Part shown: positions 26,168-35,298 of the stretch, one piece after another | Numbering within the stretch: the first letter of the stretch is position 1 | Layout: the number at the start of each line of letters is the position of its first letter | Assembly (NCBI RefSeq): GCF_003584105.1 | Contig: NZ_QXFO01000025.1 | Location: forward strand, 1 to 64,000 | Reading direction: 5' to 3' | Length of the DNA: 64,000 nucleotides | Origin: Flagellimonas taeanensis | Lineage (GTDB): Bacteria > Bacteroidota > Bacteroidia > Flavobacteriales > Flavobacteriaceae | The notes under the pieces: generated by a model | What the model saw: the letters and a program-made list of their open reading frames with translations, nothing else | Told to the model about the DNA's origin: nothing | The model's database searches: none | Made by a program: the position numbers and the translations under genes

Positions 26168-27616
26168 TTAATAATACGTATAACGCCTTACTTTGGCAAT
26201 ATATTTTGCAAGTCGTATCACTTGGTGCGAATAACCATATTCATTGTCATACCAAACATAAAGTACCACACTTTTTCCATCTGCGGAAACTATGGTTGCC
26301 TTGCTGTCATAGATGGATGGGGCAGAGGTTCCCACAATATCGGAAGAGACCAGCTCGTTGCTCAAGGAATATTTGATCTGTTCCACCAAATCACCTTCAA
26401 GGGCATATTTTTTCAGGATGGTATTGATGCTTTCCGCAGTGGTCTTGTTCTTGACCTCCAAGTGGAGAATGGCCAGCGAGCCATTGGGCACGGGAACCCT
26501 TATGGCATTTGAGGTCAATTTTCCCTTCAATGAGGGCAATGCCTTTGCCACGGCGGAGCCGGCCCCGGTTTCCGTGATTACCATATTGAGTGCAGCGGCA
26601 CGCCCTCTGCGGTATTTGCTGTGCATGTTGTCCACCAAGTTCTGGTCGTTAGTGTAGGCATGAATGGTTTCCAAATGTCCTTTCCGTATGCCCAGGGAGT
26701 CTTCCATTACCTTTAATATTGGGGTAATGGCATTGGTGGTGCAGGAGGCCGCGGAGTAAATCTTGGTCTTCTCCGGATCAAAATTTTTGTGGTTCACACC
26801 ATGGACGATATTTGGCACTTCCTTGCCCGGTGCGGTGAGGAGTACCCTACTGGCCCCTTTGGATTCCAAATGTCTGGAAAGGGCTTCCTTATCACGGAAA
26901 GCCCCTGTATTGTCTATGATGAGGGCATTATAGATTCCGTATGCCGTGTAGTCAATATCTTCAGGTTTATTGGCACGGATAAACTTCACAGTGGTCCCGT
27001 TGATGACCAATGCTTGATTTTGGGCGTCCACATCCACAGTGCCCATGAACTGGCCGTGCACCGAATCGGTTTTCAGCAGAGCGGCCCTCTTTTCAAGGTT
27101 TTCAGCAGTCAGTTCGTCCCGCACCACAACGGCTCTGAGTCTGAGCTGGCTTCCCCGGCCTGTCTTAGCCATGAGTTCCCGGGCCACGAGCCTCCCGATC
27201 CTGCCAAAACCATACAATACCACATCCTTGGGTTTGATTTCTTTGGTATGTTGGGCATCTTTTAATTTTTCGACCACAAAAGCCTTGACATTCAAGTGGT
27301 TGTTGTCGTCCGAATGATATTCATAGGTCAATTTTCCAATGTCCAGCTTCGCAGGGGGCAGGTTGATGTCGTTGATGGCCCTCAAAATCTCCACGGAATC
27401 AAAAATGGAGATGGGTTTCTGGACAAATTCCCCCGCATATTCGTGCAGGTTGATGATATCACTGACATTCTTGTCGATGATCTGGTTTTTGAACAGGACC
27501 ACTTCTATCGCCTTGTCATACCAAAGATCGCTGATGATCTTGATGAACTCGGTGGTCGCTTTTCTTCTATCTGCCTGAAAGGCAAGCTCCTTTTCGTAAG
27601 ATTTGATGTTGTTCAT
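26168..27616 (-). CDS. gap: Glyceraldehyde-3-phosphate dehydrogenase, long form
   Basis: 482 residues; ordinary GAPDH has about 335, and here a helical extension of about 130 residues precedes the Rossmann domain (GFGRIGR at 136-142). The catalytic Cys292 is in SAASCTTNAITPI, and the catalytic His lies in the HLETIHAYTNDQN/SKYRRGRAAALNMV region. It interconverts glyceraldehyde-3-phosphate and 1,3-bisphosphoglycerate in glycolysis or gluconeogenesis. The long form is known in Bacteroidetes. Cofactor preference is not decided from sequence. Monocistronic. Confidence 0.93.
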   Translation of the reverse strand: MNNIKSYEKELAFQADRRKATTEFIKIISDLWYDKAIEVVLFKNQIIDKNVSDIINLHEYAGEFVQKPISIFDSVEILRAINDINLPPAKLDIGKLTYEYHSDDNNHLNVKAFVVEKLKDAQHTKEIKPKDVVLYGFGRIGRLVARELMAKTGRGSQLRLRAVVVRDELTAENLEKRAALLKTDSVHGQFMGTVDVDAQNQALVINGTTVKFIRANKPEDIDYTAYGIYNALIIDNTGAFRDKEALSRHLESKGASRVLLTAPGKEVPNIVHGVNHKNFDPEKTKIYSAASCTTNAITPILKVMEDSLGIRKGHLETIHAYTNDQNLVDNMHSKYRRGRAAALNMVITETGAGSAVAKALPSLKGKLTSNAIRVPVPNGSLAILHLEVKNKTTAESINTILKKYALEGDLVEQIKYSLSNELVSSDIVGTSAPSIYDSKATIVSADGKSVVLYVWYDNEYGYSHQVIRLAKYIAKVRRYTYY

Positions 27617-27698
27617 GGGATAGGTAGCAGTTCTGTAGTTGAAAAATTTTGGGCTAAAATAAATATTTCAAACGTTTTCGTAAAAGAATTTGAAAAAT

Positions 27699-27726
27699 AA
27701 AAAGCACTCTGAAAAGAGTGCTTTTT
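27699..27726 (-). terminator. Terminator of the HtrA protease gene
   Basis: 12-bp perfect stem (27699-27710 with 27715-27726) around GAAA, with T runs on both strands. It lies about 23 bp after the protease stop. Confidence 0.88.
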
Positions 27727-27748
27727 AAGTGCTTTGTTGGCACTTTTA

Positions 27749-29143
27749 TCAAAGGATCATACGTACTTTTTCACCTTCTTCGGTGACCATGGTAAAGCTG
27801 GTCCTGCCGTATCTCGAGATCTTTCCAAAAAGTTCTTCGGCATCATCGATATTGTTGATTTCCTCCCCATCTAGCTCAATGATGACCTTATCCTTTAATT
27901 GGTATTGGCTGAATGCTTCGGGAACGGCGATTATTTTTACCCCTTTGGAAACCCCAAATTTCTTTTTGTCCTCTTTGGAAAGGTTTTTTACCAAAAAATT
28001 GGTCACAGGAAGTGTGACGGATTGTTGCTCCTTCAGCGTCACATTTTTGACAAAACTTTTTCCATCACGGTCCACGGTTACCTTCACGATGTCGCCCGGT
28101 CTTTTGGAAGAAAGATATCCGTTGAGTTCGGAGAACTTATGGATAGTAATGTTGTCCACCTGTTTGATGATGTCGCCCTCCAACAGCCCGGCATCATCCG
28201 CTCCGGATTCTTCCTCTACGCTATGGATATACACGCCTTCCAATTGGTCAAGGCCTTGTTCAATTGCAGCTGGAGAGTTTATGTTTGCCGCAGAAATACC
28301 CAAAAGACCTTTTTGGACGTTGCCGAACTCCATGATGTCTTCCACTACTTTTTTGGCAATGTTACTGGGCACGGCAAAGGCATATCCCACGTAGGAACCG
28401 GTCTGCGAAGTGATGGCGGTATTGATACCGATCAGGTCGCCGTTGGTGTTCACAAGGGCTCCGCCACTGTTACCGGGATTGACGGCAGCATCGGTCTGGA
28501 TAAAGGATTGTGACTTCAAGGGTGACAATGACCTGGCCTTGGCACTGACGATCCCTGCCGTTACGGTAGAGGTCAGGTTGAACGGATTCCCTACGGCGAG
28601 TACCCATTCCCCGATCTTGGCATTGTCCGAATCCCCGAAAGCCAAATAGGGTAATGCCTCTTCGGCATCCACTTTCAGCAAGGCTATATCGGAATCGGCA
28701 TCGGTACCGACGAGCTCAGCCTTGTAGGTCCTGTTGTTGTTCAGGGTCACTTCCAATTGGCTGGAGTTGGCAATCACGTGGTTGTTGGTCACGATGTATC
28801 CGTCCGGGGTGATGATCACTCCTGACCCAGTTCCCACTTGTGGGGTCTGTTGGCGTTCAAATCCATAGAAAAAGTCGGAAAGGCTACTGGGGCCTTTGCT
28901 CATGGTAAGGTTTTTCACGTGTACCACCGCATTGACCGTTTTTTCGGCGGCTAGGGTAAAATCCACTTCATTGATACCGGCCCCTTTGGCGGAGACAGGC
29001 ACGTTACTGGTGGCCACAAACGGCATTTCCTGCTCTGAGGTCACCCATTTATAATTGTCCTTTTCAAAGAACAACTTGTACGCACCTAGTGTGATGGCAC
29101 CTGCAAAAAGTGATACGACGAATAAATTGGCTATTCTCTTCAT
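27749..29143 (-). CDS. HtrA/DegP-type periplasmic serine protease
   Basis: 464 residues. An N-terminal membrane anchor or signal (about 4-25) is followed by a trypsin-like domain with catalytic triad His122 (TNNHVI), Asp152 (SDIALL) and Ser226 (NPGNSGGAL). A PDZ domain (about 265-360, GLLGISAANI...GADDAGLLEGDIIKQVDN) and a weaker second PDZ-like region follow. It degrades or refolds misfolded envelope proteins. Monocistronic, divergent from dapF. Confidence 0.94.
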   Translation of the reverse strand: MKRIANLFVVSLFAGAITLGAYKLFFEKDNYKWVTSEQEMPFVATSNVPVSAKGAGINEVDFTLAAEKTVNAVVHVKNLTMSKGPSSLSDFFYGFERQQTPQVGTGSGVIITPDGYIVTNNHVIANSSQLEVTLNNNRTYKAELVGTDADSDIALLKVDAEEALPYLAFGDSDNAKIGEWVLAVGNPFNLTSTVTAGIVSAKARSLSPLKSQSFIQTDAAVNPGNSGGALVNTNGDLIGINTAITSQTGSYVGYAFAVPSNIAKKVVEDIMEFGNVQKGLLGISAANINSPAAIEQGLDQLEGVYIHSVEEESGADDAGLLEGDIIKQVDNITIHKFSELNGYLSSKRPGDIVKVTVDRDGKSFVKNVTLKEQQSVTLPVTNFLVKNLSKEDKKKFGVSKGVKIIAVPEAFSQYQLKDKVIIELDGEEINNIDDAEELFGKISRYGRTSFTMVTEEGEKVRMIL

Positions 29144-29174
29144 AACTCAATACGTATTTAACATTTAGCATTAA

Positions 29175-29182
29175 CAAATTTA
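29175..29182 (-). promoter_or_regulatory. -7 box of the HtrA protease gene
   Basis: Minus strand TAAATTTG, perfect match, 31 bp upstream of the start codon. No clear heat-shock-type signature was recognised. Confidence 0.55.
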
Positions 29183-29252
29183 AAAGAATTGCATTTTTGG
29201 CTTGGTCTGTTTAACTCTGTTTTAACTGCAAAAATATCCTTAAATAATACCC

Positions 29253-29260
29253 TATATTTG
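29253..29260 (+). promoter_or_regulatory. dapF operon -7 box
   Basis: TATATTTG, perfect match, 14 bp before the ATG at 29275. Confidence 0.65.
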
Positions 29261-29274
29261 TTCCTTTGTAAGTA

Positions 29275-30060
29275 ATGATGAAACTGCAGTTTTTTAAATA
29301 TCAAGGAACGGGAAACGATTTTGTCGTGATGGACAATCGTCAGCATATTTTCCCCAAAAACGATACCAGTTTGGTGGCACACCTGTGCGATAGACGTTTT
29401 GGCATTGGGGCAGATGGCCTTCTACTTCTCGAAAATGACAACATGTCGGATTTTAGGATGGTCTATTTCAACGCCGATGGGGCGGAGGGCAGCATGTGTG
29501 GCAATGGCGGCAGATGTTTGGTGGCCTTCGCCAACCACTTGGGCGTAGTTGGGGAAGAAGCGGTCTTCAATGCCGTGGATGGCCTGCACCATGCCCATGT
29601 GGATGGAAATATCGTCAACCTGAAGATGGTGGATGTCGACGAGATCCATGAAAAGGGCAATTACAGTTTCCTGAACACGGGATCTCCCCACCATGTGCAA
29701 TTGGTAAAAGATCTGGAGCATTTTGATGTATATAAGGAAGGAAAAAAACTTCGCTACGGATTGTATGGACAATCGGGCAGCAACATCAATTTTGTGGAGC
29801 AGTTGGATGATGACACCTTCCGCGTGCGGACCTATGAAAGGGGAGTGGAAGATGAGACCCTTTCCTGTGGTACCGGGGTCACCGCTGTGGCCTTGGCCAT
29901 GCATAGATTAGGAAAAACTACGGCAAAGAATGTCAATATCAAGACGCGAGGTGGGGATTTGACCATCGGTTTTGAAGAGCAGGGCGGGAAATATAGCAAT
30001 GTATTCCTCAAAGGACCAGCCGATCAAGTGTTTAAAGGAGAAGTGGAATGCTCAATTTAA
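29275..30060 (+). CDS. dapF: Diaminopimelate epimerase
   Basis: 261 residues; the start is one of two consecutive ATGs (29275 or 29278). It converts LL- to meso-diaminopimelate for lysine and peptidoglycan synthesis in the cytoplasm. Both catalytic cysteines are present, Cys75 in EGSMCGNGGRC and Cys198 in ETLSCGTGVTAVA; FKYQGTGNDFVVMDN is the family N terminus. It overlaps the next gene by 13 bp and heads an operon that continues to mltG. Confidence 0.96.
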   Translation: MMKLQFFKYQGTGNDFVVMDNRQHIFPKNDTSLVAHLCDRRFGIGADGLLLLENDNMSDFRMVYFNADGAEGSMCGNGGRCLVAFANHLGVVGEEAVFNAVDGLHHAHVDGNIVNLKMVDVDEIHEKGNYSFLNTGSPHHVQLVKDLEHFDVYKEGKKLRYGLYGQSGSNINFVEQLDDDTFRVRTYERGVEDETLSCGTGVTAVALAMHRLGKTTAKNVNIKTRGGDLTIGFEEQGGKYSNVFLKGPADQVFKGEVECSI

Positions 30061-30581
30061 AAGGGAAACAAGTTCAACTCAGGGCGTTGGAGTCCTCGGA
30101 TCTGGATTTTCTGTACGAACTGGAAAATGATACGGCCATTTGGGAAATCAGTGGAACGTTGAAGCCCTATTCCAAAAAAGTGCTCCAGTTGTACCTGGAG
30201 AATGCCCATCGGGACATCTACGAAGTAAAACAGCTTCGCCTCTGTATTTGCAAGGCAGACCAGGAATGCGTCGGTTTGATCGATCTGTTCGATTTTGACC
30301 CCAAGCACCAAAGAGCGGGCATTGGCATTGTGATCACCAACCCAGATGATCGGAACAAAGGACTGGGTGCCGAAGCACTGTCCCTACTGTGTGATTATGC
30401 TTTTTCCACTTTGGACCTCCATCAATTGTACGCCAATATTTTGGAGGACAACGAAGCCAGTATCCATCTTTTTGAGAAAATGGGCTTTGTGCCGATCGGA
30501 GTAAAAAAAGAGTGGATAAGGACCAGTTCAGGGTTCAAGAATGAAATCATGTTTCAAAAGATAAATTCAAATGTATCTTAA
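30048..30581 (+). CDS. GNAT family N-acetyltransferase (RimJ/RimL-like)
   Basis: 177 residues. The acetyl-CoA-binding region is visible as HQRAGIGIVITNPDDRNKGLGAEALSLLCDYAF, and the C-terminal LHQLYANILEDNEASIHLFEKMGFVPIGVKKEW is typical of the RimJ/RimL/SpeG group. Substrate unknown; it could be a protein N terminus, polyamine or metabolite. It overlaps dapF (13 bp) and mltG (11 bp), so it is translated as part of that operon. Confidence 0.85.
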   Translation: MLNLKGKQVQLRALESSDLDFLYELENDTAIWEISGTLKPYSKKVLQLYLENAHRDIYEVKQLRLCICKADQECVGLIDLFDFDPKHQRAGIGIVITNPDDRNKGLGAEALSLLCDYAFSTLDLHQLYANILEDNEASIHLFEKMGFVPIGVKKEWIRTSSGFKNEIMFQKINSNVS

Positions 30582-31614
30582 AAAAATCTTGTGGGCAGTT
30601 GCCATTTTGGGGCTTCTGATCTGTGGTTTTGTTGCTTACCAGATCTACAGCGCCATTTTTAGCCCAAACACCCAGTTCAACAATCAGGAAGCCTATGTGT
30701 ATATTCCTTCCGAAGCAATTTTCACCGATGTAAGGACCTCGTTGGAACCTTTGTTGAAGGACCTTTCCAGTTTTGAGGCCGTTGCCCGTCGAAAGGGATA
30801 CATTACCAATGTGAAGCCTGGAAAATATGCCCTGAAAAAGGGGATGAACAACAACGAGATCATCAACACCCTTCGCAGTGCCAATATTCCTGTGAGGGTT
30901 TCTTTCAATAATCAGGAGTCCTTACCGGCGTTGGCGGGAAGGATATCGGAACAGATTGAAGCGGACAGTCTTTCGCTCCTTCAAGCGTTCAATGACCCTG
31001 CTTTTTTGAAGGCGTCCCATTTTGATGAGGACAGCAAGCTTGGGATGTACCTGCCCAATACCTATGAATTCTTTTGGAATACCAGTGCGGAAGGTTTTCG
31101 GGAACGGATGTGGACGGAATACGATAGGTTTTGGAACGAAGAGCGCAGAAAAAAGGCGCAAAACTTGGGGCTGACCCCGAATCAGGTCACCTCTTTGGCC
31201 GCTATAGTGCAAAAAGAAACCGCAAAAGTGGATGAACGTAGACGTGTGGCGGGGGTTTACATCAACCGTGTTAAAAAAGGAATGTTCCTACAGGCCGATC
31301 CTACGGTCATCTATGCCATCAAAAAGGAAACGGGCAATTACGACACCATCATCAAGCGGGTGCTCTATCGGGATTTGGAAATGGATTCGCCCTACAATAC
31401 CTATAAGTATGCAGGCATTCCACCAGGGCCTATCACCATGCCGGACATCTCGTCCATAGACGCTGTTTTGAACCCTGAAAAGCACGATTATCTCTATTTT
31501 GTGGCGGACGTTTCCAACTTCGGGTACCATATTTTTGCCAAAACCTTGGCGCAGCACAACCGAAATAAGGTGCAGTACACCCGATGGCTAAATGAGCAAA
31601 AAGTGCTCAGATAG
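30571..31614 (+). CDS. mltG: Endolytic murein transglycosylase
   Basis: 347 residues. One N-terminal transmembrane segment (about 5-28), then the YceG/MltG domain. It cleaves nascent glycan strands within the chain at the periplasmic face and sets glycan length. The catalytic Glu216 lies in SLAAIVQKETAKVDERRRVAGVYINRV, followed by the conserved MFLQADPTVIYA, SPYNTYKYAGIPPGPI and NFGYHIFAKTLAQHNRN. Last gene of the dapF operon. Confidence 0.93.
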   Translation: MYLKKILWAVAILGLLICGFVAYQIYSAIFSPNTQFNNQEAYVYIPSEAIFTDVRTSLEPLLKDLSSFEAVARRKGYITNVKPGKYALKKGMNNNEIINTLRSANIPVRVSFNNQESLPALAGRISEQIEADSLSLLQAFNDPAFLKASHFDEDSKLGMYLPNTYEFFWNTSAEGFRERMWTEYDRFWNEERRKKAQNLGLTPNQVTSLAAIVQKETAKVDERRRVAGVYINRVKKGMFLQADPTVIYAIKKETGNYDTIIKRVLYRDLEMDSPYNTYKYAGIPPGPITMPDISSIDAVLNPEKHDYLYFVADVSNFGYHIFAKTLAQHNRNKVQYTRWLNEQKVLR

Positions 31615-31710
31615 CGTTCTTCATCGTTGATATTCATCGATTTAACGGATTTTAGGCTTCATTTAAGAAAATCTTAGGAGCTTTACGGTACCCGTTAAGT
31701 GAACTCCCCC

Positions 31711-31718
31711 TATATTTG
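31711..31718 (+). promoter_or_regulatory. -7 box of the lysozyme-like gene
   Basis: TATATTTG, perfect match, 47 bp before the ATG at 31766. Confidence 0.6.
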
Positions 31719-31765
31719 CCGGCCAAATTGATTTTTGATACGTATATAGTATCGAGATCACAAAT

Positions 31766-32419
31766 ATGAACATTATGAAAAGATGGATAGGTTTCGTTCT
31801 ACATCTTGCCATGATCGTAGTTTTGACAAGTTTTGGTTCCTATACCCTGATGAAAAAAGTGGACTATAAGGTTCCCGATTCATTGAAGGTAGAGACAGGT
31901 CTAGAACAATTTGCACCGCTGGATTCCATTTCGTCCGTGGGTGAAACAGGGGTTGTACCTCCCTTTTTGGGGAAGGCCTACAACGGTTTCAAGGAGGCGC
32001 TTGCCTTCAAAGAGTCCCAGGGCAGATATCACGTAGTAAATTCATTGGGTTATTTGGGTAAGTACCAGTTTGGGGGCAGTACCCTCAACCTTATGGGTAT
32101 TTATGACATGGATGCCTTTTTGGACGACCCCATACTGCAAGAAAAGGCGTTTGAGGCCAATATTGCGCGTAACAAATGGATTTTGCGCAAGGATATCAAA
32201 CGATTCAATGGAAAGAAAATAGCCGGTGTGGAAGTGACAGAATCAGGGATTTTGGCCGCGGCACATTTGGCCGGGGCAGGAAACGTCAAGAAATACCTAC
32301 GTTCCTATGGACAGGAAGATGTGACGGACGCTTATGGAAGTAGTATCTCGTACTACATGAAAAAATTTGCGGGATATGATATTTCCAACATTGAGCAGAA
32401 AAAAAATGCCAAGGTGTAA
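31766..32419 (+). CDS. Exported lysozyme/transglycosylase-like protein
   Basis: 217 residues with an N-terminal signal or anchor (about 5-28; start at Met1 or Met4). The conserved ALAFKESQGRYHVVNSLGYLGKYQFG places a candidate catalytic Glu83 before the YLGKYQFG motif, as in lytic transglycosylase and lysozyme-like folds. ILAAAHLAGAGNVKKYL further supports this fold. Relatives are often labelled peptidoglycan-binding LysM, but no LysM repeat is visible. It probably acts on cell wall; its position after mltG fits. Confidence 0.75.
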   Translation: MNIMKRWIGFVLHLAMIVVLTSFGSYTLMKKVDYKVPDSLKVETGLEQFAPLDSISSVGETGVVPPFLGKAYNGFKEALAFKESQGRYHVVNSLGYLGKYQFGGSTLNLMGIYDMDAFLDDPILQEKAFEANIARNKWILRKDIKRFNGKKIAGVEVTESGILAAAHLAGAGNVKKYLRSYGQEDVTDAYGSSISYYMKKFAGYDISNIEQKKNAKV

Positions 32420-32443
32420 GAAAGACCAAGGAAAACAATAAAA

Positions 32444-32468
32444 GACCCGGACCTGCTCCGGGTTTTTT
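32444..32468 (+). terminator. Terminator of the lysozyme-like gene
   Basis: Stem ACCCGG (32444-32449)/CCGGGT (32457-32462), 7-nt loop, then seven T residues. The T run reaches the stop codon of the convergent methyltransferase gene. Confidence 0.8.
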
Positions 32469-33196
32469 TATGCCTGAATGATATAGATGGTAGGCCTTTT
32501 GTCGAGGTCCAGTTCAATTTCGCCCCACTCGTGCACACTTTTGGTCTGGATGAACTCCGTGGGCAGCGTAATGTCACTTGCAATGCAAAGACGGGTGGTT
32601 TTTTGGAGGATCCGTAGGAGCTCCTTCAATAGTTTGTTGTTTCGATAAGGGGTCTCCATGAAAATCTGTGACTGCCCTTTTTCACGGGACAGTTTTTCCA
32701 AGTTTTTCACCATGGTCTTGCGTTCGGCATTGTCTATGGGCAAATACCCGTTGAAGGCGAAATTCTGACCGTTCATGCCGCTGGACATCATGGCCATCAA
32801 AATGGAGGATGGCCCCACTAGCGGGACCACTTGTATCCTTTTTTGATGGGCGACCCTGACCACATCGGCACCGGGGTCGGCTATGCCCGGACAACCAGCT
32901 TCCGACAAAAGACCAATGTCGTGGCCGTGTATGCATGGATCTAAGTAGGAAGGGATTTCTTCCGGGTTGGTGTATTTGTTCAAGGTTTGGATAAAGAGAC
33001 TGGGCTGAGGTTTACTGGGGCTCACTCTTTTGATGAAACGTCGGGCCGTCTTCTCGTTTTCCACGATATAGTGGTCAATGCGTTCAATGGTACCCTTAAT
33101 GGAGATGGGCATCACTTCCAAGGGTGCGTTGTCTCCGAGTGTTGTGGGAATCAAATAGACTTTGCCCACGACCAAACCAGGTTTGTTCTCTTCCAT
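32468..33196 (-). CDS. RsmI-like tetrapyrrole-methylase-fold SAM methyltransferase
   Basis: 242 residues. The fold signatures are GKVYLIPTTLGDNAPLEV at the start, GHDIGLLSEAGCPGIADPGADVVRVA and VPLVGPSSILMAMMSSGMNGQNFAFNGYLP. This resembles RsmI (2'-O-methylation of C1402 in 16S rRNA) but belongs to the shorter Bacteroidetes group that often accompanies a canonical RsmI elsewhere, so the RNA target is uncertain. It starts 4 bp after the phosphatase stop and is probably cotranscribed. Confidence 0.82.
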   Translation of the reverse strand: MEENKPGLVVGKVYLIPTTLGDNAPLEVMPISIKGTIERIDHYIVENEKTARRFIKRVSPSKPQPSLFIQTLNKYTNPEEIPSYLDPCIHGHDIGLLSEAGCPGIADPGADVVRVAHQKRIQVVPLVGPSSILMAMMSSGMNGQNFAFNGYLPIDNAERKTMVKNLEKLSREKGQSQIFMETPYRNNKLLKELLRILQKTTRLCIASDITLPTEFIQTKSVHEWGEIELDLDKRPTIYIIQA

Positions 33197-33200
33197 GGGG

Positions 33201-33653
33201 TCAATTTAACTTTTTGGCGATAGCCTCGCAAGCCTTATCGATCATTTGATACACATCCTCAAACCCATCAGTCCCACCATAATAGGGATCGGGAACTTCG
33301 GAAATGCCCAGGGAGACCTCTTCCAGCAACAGTTTTACCTTTTGGGCCTCTTCAGTTGTGGAGGCCAAACTGGCCACATTGGAAAAATTGCTTCGGTCCA
33401 TGACATAGATGAGGTCAAACTCCGCAAAATCGTCTTTGGAAAATTGTCTGCACCTTTGGTGGCCGATGTCTAAGCCATGTTTCCAAGCCACGGCAATAGA
33501 TCTTCGGTCAGGCGGATTTCCCACATGGTATCCCGCTGTTCCAGCAGAATCCACAAAGACATTTTCCGGGTCCACTTTGGATGCCAATATGCCTTCGGCC
33601 AAAGGTGATCTGCAAATGTTGCCCAAGCAGACCATCAAGACTTTGGTTTTCAT
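33201..33653 (-). CDS. Low-molecular-weight protein-tyrosine phosphatase
   Basis: 150 residues. The P-loop CLGNICRS provides nucleophile Cys9 and Arg15, and the general acid Asp lies in VPDPYYGGTDGFEDVY. Such enzymes remove phosphate from tyrosine; in bacteria they often act on capsule-related kinases, but none is nearby. It lies 17 bp downstream of dnaA and 4 bp upstream of the methyltransferase gene. Confidence 0.93.
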   Translation of the reverse strand: MKTKVLMVCLGNICRSPLAEGILASKVDPENVFVDSAGTAGYHVGNPPDRRSIAVAWKHGLDIGHQRCRQFSKDDFAEFDLIYVMDRSNFSNVASLASTTEEAQKVKLLLEEVSLGISEVPDPYYGGTDGFEDVYQMIDKACEAIAKKLN

Positions 33654-33670
33654 AAAAAGGGAATTGGTTC

Positions 33671-35095
33671 CTAGCTGAACTTTTTGTTCAGGTCGTCGAT
33701 GTACTTTCGGAACTGTTTGTCGGTTTCGGCCAGGTTGTCCACAGTTTTGCAGGCATGGAGTACTGTGGCGTGGTCCCTTTTTCCGATTTGGGAGCCAATA
33801 CTGGCCAATGACGCCTTCGTGAATTTCTTGGCAAAGAACATGGCCAGTTGCCGAGCTTGTACGATATGTCGTTTCCGGGTCTTGGACTGCAGGGTGGCCA
33901 CATCCATTTCGAAGTAATCGGAGACCACTTTCTGGATATAATCAATGGAAACCTCACGCTTCGTGTTCTTCACAAACTTTTCCACCACTTGTTGGGCCAG
34001 TTCCAGAGTGACCTCCCGCTTGTTGAAGGAAGATTGGGCAATCAAGGAGATGATGGCACCTTCCAGTTCGCGGATATTGGTCTTGATGTTACGGGCCACA
34101 TGATCTATGATGTCATCGGGCATTTCCACACCATCCCTGTACAGCTTGTTCTTTAAGATGGAAACCCTGGTTTCGTAATCCGGGCTTTGGAGCTCGGCGG
34201 ACAGTCCCCATTTGAATCGGGACAATAACCGTTGCTCAATGTCCTGCATGTCCACGGGCGCTTTGTCCGAGGTCAGGATCACTTGCTTACCGTTTTGGTG
34301 CAAGTGGTTGAATATGTGAAAGAACACGTCCTGGGTTCCAGATTTGCCCGAAAGGAACTGTACGTCATCAATGATGAGCACATCGATCAACTGGTAAAAA
34401 TGGATGAAATCGTTCCGGGTGTTCTTCTTTACAGATTCAATATATTGTTGGGTGAACTTCTCCGCGGAGATATACAGCACCGTCTTTTCTGGATATTTGT
34501 CCTTGATCTCCACACCAATGGCGTGGGCCAAGTGCGTCTTTCCCAATCCGACCCCTCCAAAGACGAGCAATGGATTGAAGGAAGTGCCTCCCGGCTTGTT
34601 GGCCACCGCCATACCTGCCGACCGTGCCAAACGGTTGGAATCCCCTTCCAGGAAATTGTCGAAATTATAGTTGGGATTGAGTTGGGACTCTATCTTGATG
34701 TTCCGGATGCCGGGTATGACAAACGGGTTCTTGAGTTCGGGACTTTTGGAGGTGATCGGTACGTCCAATTCTTGGGGTGCGACCGCAGTACGGTTGGAAC
34801 TCGGAATCTGCTCAGTGAAGGGCTCCTTGTTTCCGTACTTGTTCTCCATTTTTATAATGTAAATGAGCTTGGCACTGCTTCCCAGTTCGCGGGTCAGGGC
34901 CACCTTCAAAAGCTTCACATAATGCTCTTCCAACCACTCGTAAAAAAACTTGCTGGGAACTTGAATGCTGAGTGCCTTGTCTGTTAATTTGATAGGCTTG
35001 ATGGGCTCGAACCAAGTCTTGAATGCCTGCGGTTGGATGTTATCCTGGATAAAAGCCAAACAGTTGTTCCATACGGAATTAGCAGTGACACTCAT
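33671..35095 (-). CDS. dnaA: Chromosomal replication initiator protein
   Basis: 474 residues. Domain I lies at the N terminus (VWNNCLAFIQDNIQPQAFKTWFEPI). The AAA+ core carries Walker A VFGGVGLGKTHLAHAIG and Walker B VLIIDDVQFL. C-terminal domain IV holds the DnaA-box-binding signature GKRDHATVLHACKTVDNL. DnaA unwinds oriC and loads the replication machinery. I found no cluster of TTATCCACA-type DnaA boxes in its flanks, so oriC may be elsewhere. It is first in a minus-strand group with the phosphatase and RsmI-like genes. Confidence 0.97.
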   Translation of the reverse strand: MSVTANSVWNNCLAFIQDNIQPQAFKTWFEPIKPIKLTDKALSIQVPSKFFYEWLEEHYVKLLKVALTRELGSSAKLIYIIKMENKYGNKEPFTEQIPSSNRTAVAPQELDVPITSKSPELKNPFVIPGIRNIKIESQLNPNYNFDNFLEGDSNRLARSAGMAVANKPGGTSFNPLLVFGGVGLGKTHLAHAIGVEIKDKYPEKTVLYISAEKFTQQYIESVKKNTRNDFIHFYQLIDVLIIDDVQFLSGKSGTQDVFFHIFNHLHQNGKQVILTSDKAPVDMQDIEQRLLSRFKWGLSAELQSPDYETRVSILKNKLYRDGVEMPDDIIDHVARNIKTNIRELEGAIISLIAQSSFNKREVTLELAQQVVEKFVKNTKREVSIDYIQKVVSDYFEMDVATLQSKTRKRHIVQARQLAMFFAKKFTKASLASIGSQIGKRDHATVLHACKTVDNLAETDKQFRKYIDDLNKKFS

Positions 35096-35298
35096 AGAAG
35101 TTTTTCCTTGTTTTTGTTGGTTAGCTATAACACTTTTGATGCAGCATCTATGGGTATCTTAGACGCTTTTGGATGCGACAAATATGTGAACAATTCTTTT
35201 AAAAAAAAAATCAATTTGTCATTGAATGTTCTGTTTTTTTTTCGCATGTTGCTTGCAACTTAACCAAGACTTTAAATATATAATTTTTAAGTTAAACT

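Noticed and set aside
35096..35298. AT-rich gap upstream of dnaA considered as oriC
   Set aside because: I see no cluster of DnaA boxes (TTATCCACA type) on either strand, only poly-A/T.
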